From: Acridotheres tristis
Lineage: Eukaryota > Chordata > Aves > Passeriformes > Sturnidae
Length of the DNA: 64,000 nt
Assembly (NCBI GenBank): GCA_037013685.1
Contig: CM072888.1
Location: 8,041,034 to 8,105,033, forward strand
Reading direction: 5' to 3'
Part shown: piece after piece, positions 12,793-25,300 of the stretch
Numbering within the stretch: the first letter of the stretch is position 1
Layout: every line of letters starts with the position of its first letter
Position numbers and translations under genes: made by a program
The notes under the pieces: model-generated
Database searches by the model: none
What the model was told of the DNA's origin: nothing
Seen by the model: the letters and a program-made list of their open reading frames with translations, nothing else

Positions 12793-15700
12793 ATGGATCA
12801 TTTACCAAAAAAGGAGACAATTTCATTGCTCTCTCTCCCCTACATCACCAATTTTAGAAACACTTTATTGTATTTATCAGTTGCTGTTTAGGTTACTCAT
12901 ACAAATATCGCACATCTCATGGTGATTCAGATTTTGCAGTTGCTGAGTATGAGCAGCATGTTTTTTAGGTACTGAAGAAAGCAAAATTCTCAACAGAATT
13001 GTTTTGTGTGCTGTGGACAATAGTTGCTTTGTCGATGCCAAATGTGAAATGAGTATTCACGTGCTGTTTTTATTGCACTGAAGTTTGTATATGAGAAGTC
13101 ATCAGCAAGCCTGGAAAAGGAGAATTAGCCTGCATTTCCAGAGGAACAAACCCCTCTCATTATACAGTTATGATGTAAGACAGAAAGATATAGTTCTGGA
13201 ATGGAGAATGGTTATGAGAGATGTGAGTATTGCTACTCAGGAGCCACAGGGTAGATGATCTTGATGGTTCAGAATGAGGTGCCAGGAGTGAGTGTGCTTC
13301 TAATTTATAAATCAACAGGTTACTTTAATCTGTTCATTGCGCAATTTGGTTGTTTCAATTTTTTATTATAGAATTGTACCTTTGTTTGTGTAATGTGTTG
13401 CTAGCATGGGAAGGGGCCTTAGGAATGCAAAATAGTTATGAGTGAGCACCGAGGGTTAGACATCACTCACAGAAGGAAATATACTAGGAGACAGAGAAGT
13501 AATGATGGGATGGGGAAAAAATATAAAACAGTTTTTTGTTTGTCCAAAATACGTTTCTGGGAATAGACTTAGTTTTGTCTGCTTTTCAGGCTGGAGTTGC
13601 AGAAATACGTTAATGATTACTCAAGCCCCATGGTATAATTGTAAGTTTCATTCTTGATATTTTGTCAAGTTTCATGTTTCTAAAATCAGGTTAATAACCT
13701 TCTTGGCAATACATCTGTACAGACCAAGTATATTTCGAGTGATCTTGTGACCCACAGCAATATATTTTCAGCTGTCTGTATTTTTATTCAATTCTTAGAC
13801 AGATGTCAATTTGTCATTTTTTTCTTTTTTTTGATATACATCCTAAGTACAGAAAAGCTGTTAGATGGATTGTCCAGATCCAGTCTGAAGGTTTTTCTAG
13901 GATTTTTGTGTTCTAGCCTTGTTTTTAGTGAGTTTCAATTTACTGCACAATTGGGATTTCATAAAGAGTGATCTTCATCTGTGTACCCACTTAGACTGTG
14001 TTAGAAACTACATGGTGCTATGATTTATTGATTAGTAATGATCTAGTTTGCTTTTCTTGTCCCCAGTGTTTTCTTTCTTTTCAATGACACAGTATCCATG
14101 GGTGTGTTTAACTTATTTAGTCTACCATCTGCTCAAAGACAGCTGAAAAACTAAGAACTGTTTGAGTATACTCTTACTGAAGAAACAATTTTTCTTCCTA
14201 AAAGTATGTCTTAGTAGAAATTAAAATGCTTGAGCAATAAATGAATAAATTTACAATCTACAGAACTGCAAACCACAGGATTTAATCATTATTTAATCCA
14301 TAGAGAGTCAAATCTCACATTCACAAGTTAGGGGGATTCCCTGAGTAGTCATTTGGTTAATGTTGGTGTTGTATTATAAAGCAACCAAAGCTGGGGTCTA
14401 GAAAATATTTTGCAAACTTCTGAAAATAAGAAGATGTGACATTCACTCAAATGGACTATGGATTATGTTTCAGTTTTGCAATTGTTTGCTACAGAGCCAT
14501 CTCAGAGTACTAAACTACTAATTTCTAAAAATTTAGTTTTATCTATTCGGATTTATGTGCAGGGATGGTTCATTCATTGAAAAAATTATGCTCAGTGAGG
14601 GCATATATTTGAGGTACAAAGCAGAATTCTGAACCAAAGAATGTGTGTTTGAATAGACTGTGGTGGTCCTTTTGCAAGAACTTCCTAGGTCTGACATGAC
14701 AAAATAAAAATAAAGGACCAGATTTAAAAGGATCATGAGTCTTGGATAAGAAGAGAGGGCTGTCTTTTTAAAGACATATAAATAAGCACTACAGAATTTG
14801 TACCTGCCTGTTAGCAAGGAAAGAAAGTAAATACATGAAGCCAATGAAGTTAAAAAAAAATAAAATAAAATTTCCCAAAATGAGATCCAGTGCTGATTCC
14901 CATCATGCTTCCTAATGATGCTCATTACAATCCTAACTACATTTTAATGCTGAATTCTAATGCCTCCATTCATCATTGGGATGAAATACAAATGCTGACA
15001 ATTGACACACTTAAGAAGGTTCACAGGACTGAAAACTGTGCATATCTATCAGAACAGAAAAAGCTATGCTGGTTGAAGTTAAGGAATACCTCTCAGGGCA
15101 AAAAAACCCCGAAAATAAAAGGAAACAAACCAAAAATCTGAATACAGATGGAAGAAAAAAAGAGTAAGAATCATCCCCTGAGCACAACTATTAGTATATA
15201 CACATTTTTAGGGGTAGCTTTCATCTCACTAATTCTTTTGGCTCATAAAAAACTTCTTTGCAAGAAAATACTAAATATAGAGAAAACAGAGAAGAGTGGA
15301 GAAGAGCAAAACATTCTGAGTGATTTTGATAAATTAATTTGAAATTATGTTACCAGCAGTTTCATACATTATAATCTTTCACATTTATGTATTCACTCTA
15401 AGCATTTGAAAATTATTAATATGCCTACTCAGTTACTTCTTCAAAATTATCAGTTGTCAGTGTACACCTACCTCTTATGATGCATAGCACATCTATAAAA
15501 TTAATGCTGTAAACTGATCTTTAAGATTAAAAATAAATTGGTTCCAAGGCTTGAAATGCAGACATCCAAACATCCCAAATGCTTTATTTAATCACTGTTA
15601 TGCTTTCCTCCATTTTCTCATTCTTTCGTATAATAAAATCTCAACAAATGTGACAACAAATGTGTCACCCCAGGACAATCTGATAAGACTAAACACTAGA

Positions 15701-16520
15701 TCTCAGTAGGTTATTTGTTGCAAAGGAAATTTTATCTGCATGGTTGACAAAGCTGAATTCTTGTATGTGATTTCTAATTCTCAGTTGTCCAATATAATGC
15801 AACCCTAAAGTTGAAACTAGAGGAATAAGATTTTTTTGGTAAAGCTTCTACTACACTGGATGCAAATTTTTTGATCCTTGTAAAGTCAAACTTTAATATA
15901 AATGTTCCATTAGATACTTCAGTTAGTGGTTTTCATATAATCTGCCTGTCTGTACTACTGATGTTTCCACTGTGAAGATCTGCCTGTGCTGAACTAACCC
16001 TGTTTATGGTGGTGAGAGGCAGGAACAAAAGTTTCTCTCTAGAAAATCGTACCGAGTCTCTCTTCTTCCTTATAAACACATTTGATTCTTCTGTTTGTTC
16101 TTCGTGCTCTAGATTGTTACATTTATTGTATCAGAAACATATTTTTCTTTCCACTACTCCCTGTTTCAATATTTTATCATATTATTTTCTCCTTTCTCTT
16201 CACTTTTATTTTACACTGCTTTTTCCCTCCACTTTCCTTTTGCTTCTTTATATTGCCCACACAGATACCTTTCCTGCACTTTGGCTTCTTTTAAATAAAA
16301 CTCTCCTGTCCAAGTTGCTATGACATAGAAATGTAAAAATATCCTCAGCCAAAACCTTCACAGTCCTTTCAGTAGGGCAATACCCTGAGGAATTGATGGG
16401 GAAGGCAATGGGGGCTGTATACCACAGCTAATATTTTAGAAATAGGTAAAGACAGTGCCTATATACACGTACAGTTTTATTTATAAATTTAATATAATGT
16501 GTGCATGCAAATTCTGTTGG
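12793..16520. other. AT-rich non-coding DNA, no gene seen
   Basis: Several frames of 60-128 codons occur (for example minus 14925-14539), but they lack recognisable motifs and are hydrophobic or Lys-rich in the way AT-rich DNA gives by chance. No repeat that I recognise lies here. Confidence 0.55.
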
Positions 16521-16530
16521 AAGAATTTCT

Positions 16531-16579
16531 GAAGACAGAAAACAAATAATGTTTGTAAAACATTATTTGTTTTGTCTTC
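16531..16579. repeat. Near-perfect inverted repeat (hairpin)
   Basis: The left arm 16531-16554 (24 nt) pairs with the right arm 16558-16579 (22 nt) across a 3-nt loop (GTA). The only defect is a 2-nt bulge (AG at about 16537-16538). The inner arm reads ACAAATAATGTTT against AAACATTATTTGT. No open frame or known element explains it. Confidence 0.9.
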
Positions 16580-16796
16580 TGTTAAAACAATTTAATCAGA
16601 AAATTAAATTTAAAGCTCAGCTCTCTGCTTAGTATTTGTCACTTTCCATTATTTGGAGGGTTTCTTCCAAAACCAATTCTTTTTTCCCCATTTTATGCTA
16701 CTCTGCACTTCAATTTTTACTGTTTTAGCAGAAATATATATGCTATTAATTTTAACCAAAGCTCATTGTTTAGTGTCTCTAGGTCTGTCTTGACTC

Positions 16797-16910
16797 AAAA
16801 AAAAACCCCAAAAAACCAAAAACCAACCAAACAAAAAACACCCAAACAAACAAAAAAAAACCAAAACCAAAACAAACAAAAAAAAAACAACAAAGAAACA
16901 ACAACAACCC
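16797..16910. repeat. A/C low-complexity tract (complement of the GGTTT type)
   Basis: A runs alternate with CC, CCC and CCAA. It is the reverse-strand form of the T/GG tracts seen elsewhere. The 71-codon minus-strand frame (Phe/Gly/Leu-rich) is an artefact. Confidence 0.9.
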
Positions 16911-19900
16911 CAAAATGTAGTAATGTAGTAAATAAAGACTGACTAGGGTTAAGAAAGTTCAAAAGAAATGTATTTCCTTTTCCATCTGATACATAGTTGT
17001 GGGAAACCATAAAGTATTGGAAAGCTGATTAGGAATATGGCTGTAATACAGATTTAGAACTTTTTATCTAAATTAACTACCATTTTTGTGTCCCAAAAGG
17101 GAAGTCTTGAATGACAACAGAACACAAAAATTAAGACCAAATGGAACCAATCCTCATATCCAACTTCAAACATGGCACATGCAAAGAACTGTGTATCTTT
17201 TTCTGTTCTATCATATTTATATCCTTCAAAAGTGACTGCTGAAATATTCTACCTGTGCTCATATCTACTCAATTTATCTTAATTTACCTTTCTCCTCTTC
17301 AATTCCTTGCAAAATTCCTGGGTTGAAAGTGTCATCATAATCCATTTATCTAGACACAGTCAAATTATATAATTGAACTTCAAATAAGTGTATTGGAAAT
17401 TGCGCAGTTTTGTCCCATAGCAGTGTTGTGCAGATTAGTGAAATTTTTCCTTTTGAGTAGAAAGCAACTATAACTTTTGGCAATAGTAGCAGGTCTTGAC
17501 AACAGGTATACTTCAGAACTATACTTACATTAGGGTAATCTGAAAATGCTCTCTGTTAATTATATTTCTTTTGTAAAAAAATTCACATAACCAGAATTCT
17601 CGCCACTTACAAACACGGGACACAGATCTACCTAGACTTAGGATCTTTGGGGGAAAAAAAAAAAGGAAATGGAAAAATGTTGGGTTTTTGGGATTTTTGG
17701 GGTTTTTTTTTGGTTTTTTTTTTTGTAGGTTATCCAAATGTTCAGAAATAGATCTGGCTCAGTTTTCTTCCCAACCAAGGTTTGATATACCTACTAATGC
17801 CATTTTACTTGAACACAGTTCAGAAATTGCACATTGTGGCTCTGTATGAATCTTGGCATTCTTAGGAGTTTTACTTCTGATCAAAAGAGCATTAGTATTT
17901 AAAAAAAATATAAAAGGCAAAATATTGATGGCATGATAGGAAAAGCAAGAATTGAATGGCTCATGAGAGGTAGCTACTCCCTTCTAGAGGCAGACAAGTT
18001 GTAACTGCAGCAGTGCTGCTTGTAAGAGGGAGGTAGATTAAAGTTTTTTCCAACGGTGCTATCAATGTATCAGCTTTGTTGTACAATAAAATAGTTCGTG
18101 AAATCTAAATTTGAGTACAATTAAAATCAGATGCAAATTAATGCACAAAAACCATGCACACACCTTTATGGAAGACTATTCAGGTTAGCTGGTGCTGAAG
18201 GAAAGTACATGGTTCTAACAGAACGATTATTTCTAGGTCTCATGTAATAAAAATGAAACTTTGCACAGCAAACTAGTCTATTAGACAGTCTTTGATTTCC
18301 TGTAAATACATGTCTAGGTCTTTAAAAATGAACTCCTAATAATAAAGCAACTTTTAGATTAATCTTGATCCTTTCTGTGTGCTCTTACTTGGAGTCAGAG
18401 TGATTGATATTCAAGTTATTTCCTGAAATGTAAATGATTAAGGTAATCCCATTAGGATAGATATGAAACTGTAAATTTCTTATGAAGTAAAAATTACAGT
18501 GTAGTCTGATGTCTGGAGAGCCATTTCACAGCCTTGCCAAGAAATAAAAAGAAAATAGATAAGCTAGAATATACATCATGTGGTCTACAGGTCTGTACTT
18601 TCTCAAGTGATGCTTGTTTGCAGTTGACTGAAAGCCAGTGTTTCATATTTGCAGTAGTTTCTAGATGATCTACTTGTCCAAATTGCTCCCAAACATCTTG
18701 AAATTTAGTGAGTATTTTTTCTGCATTTTGCATTGGATTTGAGTTGAAGTCTCACCCAGAAGTCGTTTGATCAGCATGATGACTTCTCTTTTTTTGTTTG
18801 ATATTTTTTCTCTAGAAACACTTTGCACTAGAATTCCTGATCCCCTTATGGTTCTTGTTTACAACTGAATATTGAGCCCCACAGAATTGCAACTGGAAGA
18901 AATTATTTCACTTCTTGCTTTTATGCTTTCCTTTCACGTCTCGTTTTCAATGGGAGCCAAGATTATATCCTCTTTATAAAGGTTATCTTCTTAAGACATG
19001 ATTACAGAAATCCATTGTGCTGTTCTCTGATCCAGAACCAGATTTTGTAATTATGTAACTGCCCTTTAAATAGATACATTTGTGCATTAGAAGGCAATCC
19101 TTTCAGTGGGAGAGAAGCAAACAATGGAAGGGCATATTTATCTTCATCTGGTACAAAGTGGAAGGGAGAAGGGTGGAGACAAATACTGAAGGGGAGAAAA
19201 ATGTTAAGAGGAGCTGGATTTTATTTATCAGTAGCTTGCTGCAAGTGATTGCTGGATGCTGTTTCCCATCTATTTGGGAAACAGAGAAAGATACCCAGAA
19301 AAAAAATCACTCTGTTTCACATTTGCTAAATGGTTATCAGACTTAGTGGCATTTTAAATAGGTGCATAGAGAAGCATCAGCACCTTGCCTTTCATAGACT
19401 TCTTTTGCATTTAGCCAGAGGGAAGTCAATGGGGTTTGGAGAGCTATGGGGTCTAGTTGAGACAGCCCATAACATAATGTTCTACAGAAGACATGAAAAT
19501 AGCACTTTCCAGTGAACTGTCAGAGACACACTCATGCATCAAGGGAACAATCTTGATTTTCATTGATTTCCCAGGAAAACTTTCTGATTTTTTTTCTAAG
19601 AGCATGATATGCAACCCAGAGGAAGAGACCCTAGTCTTGTGGGGAATGTTGAATCTACTGCAAAGAGTAAGCCAATTGGTCACTGTGAGCTTTTCTTTTT
19701 CTCCCTGAACAGATTGTGCTTGTGGTTTTAATTTTCAATTAGTTAGCAAACTTATTTTCTAGTAGGGAGACCTTGTTTAGGTTTAGGATTGTTTCTATCC
19801 TTTGCTTATCCTAATTACCTTCCATTTTTTCAGAGAAATCTGTGATATGAGACCTGACACCATGCTCAAGATATACCCTCTGACAGAATTCTCTAATTTG

Positions 19901-22300
19901 TTGCAGATAGTTCATTCTCACTGCATTAACTTGGTTTTGTTGCTATGGTCTTTCTCTTTCTTAAAATGTAATGCTTGTTGAGATAAGCTCCTCATAAAAG
20001 TTAGTCAAGCTGAACTTTGGAGATGCAGTACCTAAAAGGAGAATGGGATCTTGTCCTGTAGTTGTGTTTATTTGTTTATTTACTAAGACATGGTGCAAGC
20101 TTTCCTATTCATTTGACATCTACCAATCCAATAAAGATAGATCAGAGTTCCCTCATATTTTTTTCTTGAACCTGCTTTTAAACACTAAAGTCCAGCAATC
20201 TGTTACCCTACATGAACACATTTTACATGCTCTCAAACGAGCACATTAAACCCAGCTTTGGAGCAAAACTGAACTTTTGTTTTTTACCTTCACAACTCCT
20301 ACGGGATGTAATTTTCAGAACCTCAGTTATCAGATGGTTAATAATAATTTTATAGATTTTAAAATAGAGATTAAAATCTAAGCATTATTAAATTTGTTCT
20401 TTACTTAAACTGTTTTCTCCTTATCTATATTTTCTATTTATGGTATTTGCTCATCTAATAAAAGCATGGAAAAGTCATATTTTTTCATTCTTCTAAGAAG
20501 GCTGAACAAATAAAGCTTATACTTCACTGTCTTCATGCCTTTTATCAGTAATAAACCAGTTGTCCCTAGGAGACTGAACTGAAACAAATGTCAGAAGGAG
20601 TTTGGTCCTCATATAGAGCTCAAAATCAAGCCTAATTGTGTCCTAAAGCCTGCAGCAGCAGAGCACCATCAATAAATTTTTACTCTAAGAGGTGTTCAAA
20701 GAAGTTTACACCAAATTTTGTCTGTCTGCTATATTTCACAATATATAGATTGAAATTTTTAAAAAGGCAAAAAATCCCCAAACAAAGAATTGCAACAAGA
20801 TGTAAAGTCAAAATTGAAGATGTTAAGACTTGAAACTTTACAACTTTTAAAAAATACTAGATATATTTTTCCTTTCTAAGCTGAGCAATTTAGTAAAACT
20901 GAGCACTCAGAAAAGCTTAATATTTGGCAAAGATTCTTTATTATTTGAGTTGGCTCACCAAGGTGATTTCTTTTTCATCTCAATTTACAATTTATGGCAG
21001 TGGTCAACAGCAATTTCCCTCCAGGGTTTGCAATGTGGAGACCTTCTCGTTTCCTCTTAGTTTCATATTTTTAAAGTCCAGTTAAATTAAGCAAATACAT
21101 GAAAGTAATCTCCCTGGTGTTTTATCAGTTGCATTTGCGCTCCAGAGTTTTGCTATTAAGCTGTTTGATACTTGGATTAATCTGCCTGCCAATGCCAACA
21201 GCATTTCTTAAAAATTCTTTAAAAAATATATTTTTGATGATGACAGGTTGATATATTTTTTGGTGTTGTTTTCTGATCTAGTCACTGATATTTTTCTTAA
21301 GGCGAATCTTGATAGCCTGCTGAGTTGGTTCCTATTTGGTGAATTTTTAATTTAATTCCCATCTTAGACATTGATGATCAAAAAATTGGTCAAAGTTGCT
21401 GTTCCAGATGTTAAAAATGTCTTGACTTATTGAGATAAAAGCAGTGAACTTGCTGTGCTGAGTTACATACTTCAGTATTTTTCTTCTTGGAAAGCAAACC
21501 TCATTAGATGAAGAGTGAAGTCTATTTTAGCAGAAAAACAAGCAGCTCAGCCCTCAGATATTTATATATCTCGTTTATATCTGAAGGATACTCTCTTGCA
21601 CAAATTGGCAAAACATATGGCATTTGGTATAACTAAAAGTGCATACTCTTAAATATTATGTTTTCCTTTTCACTGCTTTACCTATCTGCAGAATGCAATA
21701 TCTAACAGACTATTTATATTAGTCAGGTCTTGCTCTATATGTTTGCTGTATGAAATTCAGAATAAGGCTGGAAGAACTTTGCCAGAATTAATCAAATGTG
21801 GTTCAAACGAATTTTTGCCAGCTCTGAAAGAAGATGCTTACTTGCAGTATTTTTCTGTAAGTCTATCATACCCTAGAGCTAACTGCTTGGGCTGTGAGTA
21901 TGATCTGAAAGTCATGACCACTTTTGGTGTCTTCTGCAGCAAGGAGGAGGAAAATGTGGATTCCGTTTATTGCCAATACTCAGGCTGCATTTATTTAAAA
22001 GTGCTGAACACTTAAGAGAAGTGCTGTAGTCATTTATTGTATTAACTGAGCTTCAGTGAGGCTCTTGGCTTCTTAGTTAATTTATAATACTCTTCTGTCT
22101 TCTTACTCGTTGGTGAGGATGTGCTGGCTCTGTTAGGGGTTAAAAGAACATGCTAACAGCTTCAATTGTCTTCTATTTCTCTGCTAGAAATACTAAAATA
22201 CTCTTCTGCTTTAAAGATACAGGTATACCAGAGAGAATGTAGCCCTCACTTAGGAATTAAGATTTTAAAATATGAGAGTTAAAATTAAAAACATTTATTA
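16911..22300. other. AT-rich non-coding DNA, no gene seen
   Basis: Only short frames (at most about 90 codons) without motifs. A purine/T-rich low-complexity patch lies at about 17645-17725. No recognisable transposon ends. Confidence 0.6.
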
Positions 22301-22310
22301 AAATTTAAGG

Positions 22311-22378
22311 GTTTTTTTTTTTAATTTTGTTTGGGGTTTTTTGTGGTTTTTTTGTGTTTGTTTGTTTGTTTTTTTTAG
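22311..22378. repeat. T/G low-complexity tract
   Basis: T runs broken by GGGG, GG, GTG and a short (GTTT)n. The 73-codon frame starting here owes its hydrophobic N-terminus to this tract. Confidence 0.88.
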
Positions 22379-22379
22379 G

Positions 22380-25300
22380 AGAATGGCTTTCTTGGTTTTT
22401 TTTTTACTGTCTCTCTTACAGAAATTCATAATCACCTATATGGACTCTGTACCTTTTTCTGTCTCATCGTTATTTATTCCATTGACATACTGTAAAAGCT
22501 TCTCTATGCATCTACTTTTTACAAAAACATCAGTGTTCAGATCAATCAGTTTAAATAGTTAATTTTGTCTTTCAGTGGCCTTTGTGTTCTCTCTTACTGC
22601 AGGAAAATAACTCTGTATATAAAAATTGTAATAGACTTCTTCTTCCAAAGCATCTCTTCAGCCACAGCTTCAGCTACAGAAGATATTTTCCAAACTGTGG
22701 ATTGTATTGGACACTGACTTTAAAAGCCTGTTCTGCGGTCAGGTGCTAAAGCAGATCCACTTGGTCCATGAGTTCAGAGCAGTTAACTGACTAATGTTCA
22801 ATCAATATTTAGACAACTAATTATTGATACTTGGTTATATTTAAGTTCTTTTTTTGCAGGTATATCTGTGAGTAAACATTTGCATTCTTATAGACTCCTT
22901 TTCATTTACACACGTTTTAATGCACATTCTGGTTTTATTGCATGGCAAAGTTTCAGGGCAGGAATGAGAACAGCTAGGTAAGAAATGAGAATTCAAAAAG
23001 TATCTCTGAGTCAGCTTACACTTTATTTATTGAAATCCTTCACTAATTGTCTTCTACAGAATTTATTTACTTGGTTTTAGTATTAGTCTCCTCTTTGTCA
23101 ATTACAGAGTCGTAAATAACCATTTGTATTCTTTCCTAAATCTGAAGTTATCATAAGTAAATACTGTTATGTTAGATGCTTTTGGTTTTGGGGTTTTTCT
23201 TATTATATCTATAATTGTAATCATCTCCATGATTAAATATTTCTTCAAATTAAAAAAATGCATCCTTATGTTAAAAACAGTTCTTCAATACCTTCTTATC
23301 CTGGGTTTAGTGAATGTCCATGGTACATTTTTCTAAATCTTGTTTCAAATCATTCCCAGGGATAATTAGAGGGCATACTTACGTTGCCTAATATAATATT
23401 TTTACTTCTTTACCCCTCTTCATTCTCTCACTTTTTAAAAAGTTCACAGCATCCTTTTATTTCTGCATGTTATATATTTTTCACAATATAGACAGAAAAT
23501 GGGGGGGGCTGGGGCGGCAAACTGCTTAATATTTTTAGCTACCTAATTTATTCCATTGCTCATAATATTTATGTTTGTGATGTTTCTGAACCACGGATGG
23601 GTTATTATGTGAGCATTTTTAAGAGAATCTCCATGTTTAAACCTTTAAAAATCCATTTAATATTTTCAAGTTCAATTTTTAAGTCAACTCATCATTTGCT
23701 AAAGCAGTTCAATTTAAGATAGGTTCAAAATTCAAACCTCTGCACATTGGTTCCACTTCAGCATGCCAAAGAGACCTAATCTTCACAAAAATGCTATTTG
23801 ATCCCAGGAAGAAAGAAAGATAATGGATTGACCCTCTACATGAAACCATAAAACAGAATTCTGGGTTTCTGCCATTCAAATGAATAGAAACCGGCAGCAA
23901 TTCTAACACCTTTCCAGTTTCAATTTTATTGCCTCTGCAGGCATCATGCTGGAATGGTAAACATTTTAATGGTCACACTCTGTCCACTTATACCATTACT
24001 ATTTCCCTATTATTTCCTATTTTTTGTGTGAAACGGAAACGAAAAGGTGTCAGATTGCTGCAAATGAAATGAATGGAGATGCCATTTGCATTCAGTTCAG
24101 TTGAAGCAAATCCTCTTCTTTCCCATTTCTTTGTTGTCCTTCAGAGAGATCCCTTACAGCTTCTGAAAATCCGTGAGCCAGGGACTATATTTAGATAATG
24201 CTGCTGAAACTCCGTGCATCAGTCTGTCACCAATGTGATAATGCTAAACCTGTCTCTATAGAGTCCATCATTTCTTTTTAAATCTAATTGATTCAGATTA
24301 ATAGAAAGATTTCAGCTACACATGCTCTGAAAAGCTTATTTTTTTTAAAATAAGGATGACTCTCTAAAGAATCCAGAGCAGAGAAAACCCATATAAAAGC
24401 TGATCAGCTTATATACTTGTACCTTTTTCTTTAAAATAAGCTTTAGCTGAGGCACTGTCCTCTTTAGTCCTTATTAAAGATGAACTTGCGTATTTCCATT
24501 TCTTTGGCTAAGATACAAGTTGTGAGTGTCAAGTCATATTTAATTGTTAAGTATGCAATACATAGCATTCTGAATGTACCCTTCCTCGAGGTTGCATTGG
24601 TTTTGAAAAGTTCCCTTTGTTGGTCTGTCTGCCTCCCATACTGGAACCTCGCTCTACTTTCCCTCCCTAGTGCCTCTGAAGCTTGGGCAAGTGAGTGGTC
24701 TCTTTAAAAACAGAGTTCTCTGTTGAGAAAAAAAGACTGTCATGTCTGAGGATTTCTTGTGCAGAGATGGCTCCTTGGCTGACATGAAAGGAGACCCCCA
24801 GATATGGCCTCCAGGTGAAGGAGAAAGAATCAAGAAATTACTGAGGTGAGGACATCATAGCAATGACTGCATGATCTCAATAAGCAGTCAGCTAAACTGA
24901 GGAATTCAGTTTTGCATGTAGAGTCACCACTTTAAGCTCAGATGGTTATTGGGGAAAATAAGTACATTTTTCAACCCAATACTGTCCATTGCCCCAAAGA
25001 GATAGAAGCTGAAATGACTTGTTTCCAGAGGATATAAAAGGAACACCTGTGATTAAGTGGGGATCTGTAGTCCTGGTTCCATAACCATGGCTGTAAGCCT
25101 GCTCTGCAACACTGATTCTCTGCCAAAAAAGAAATGATACTGCTAATTGTAACATGCAAAGAATAGCTAAGGATTAATTCTGCTATGTTTACTTTCTTAC
25201 CATGCTCCTGTGGAGATGGGGAGACTTAATAGTATTTTCTTCTGTACCGTACATAAGAACACACACACAAAAAAATACTAATCAGAAAAAGTTCAGTAGA

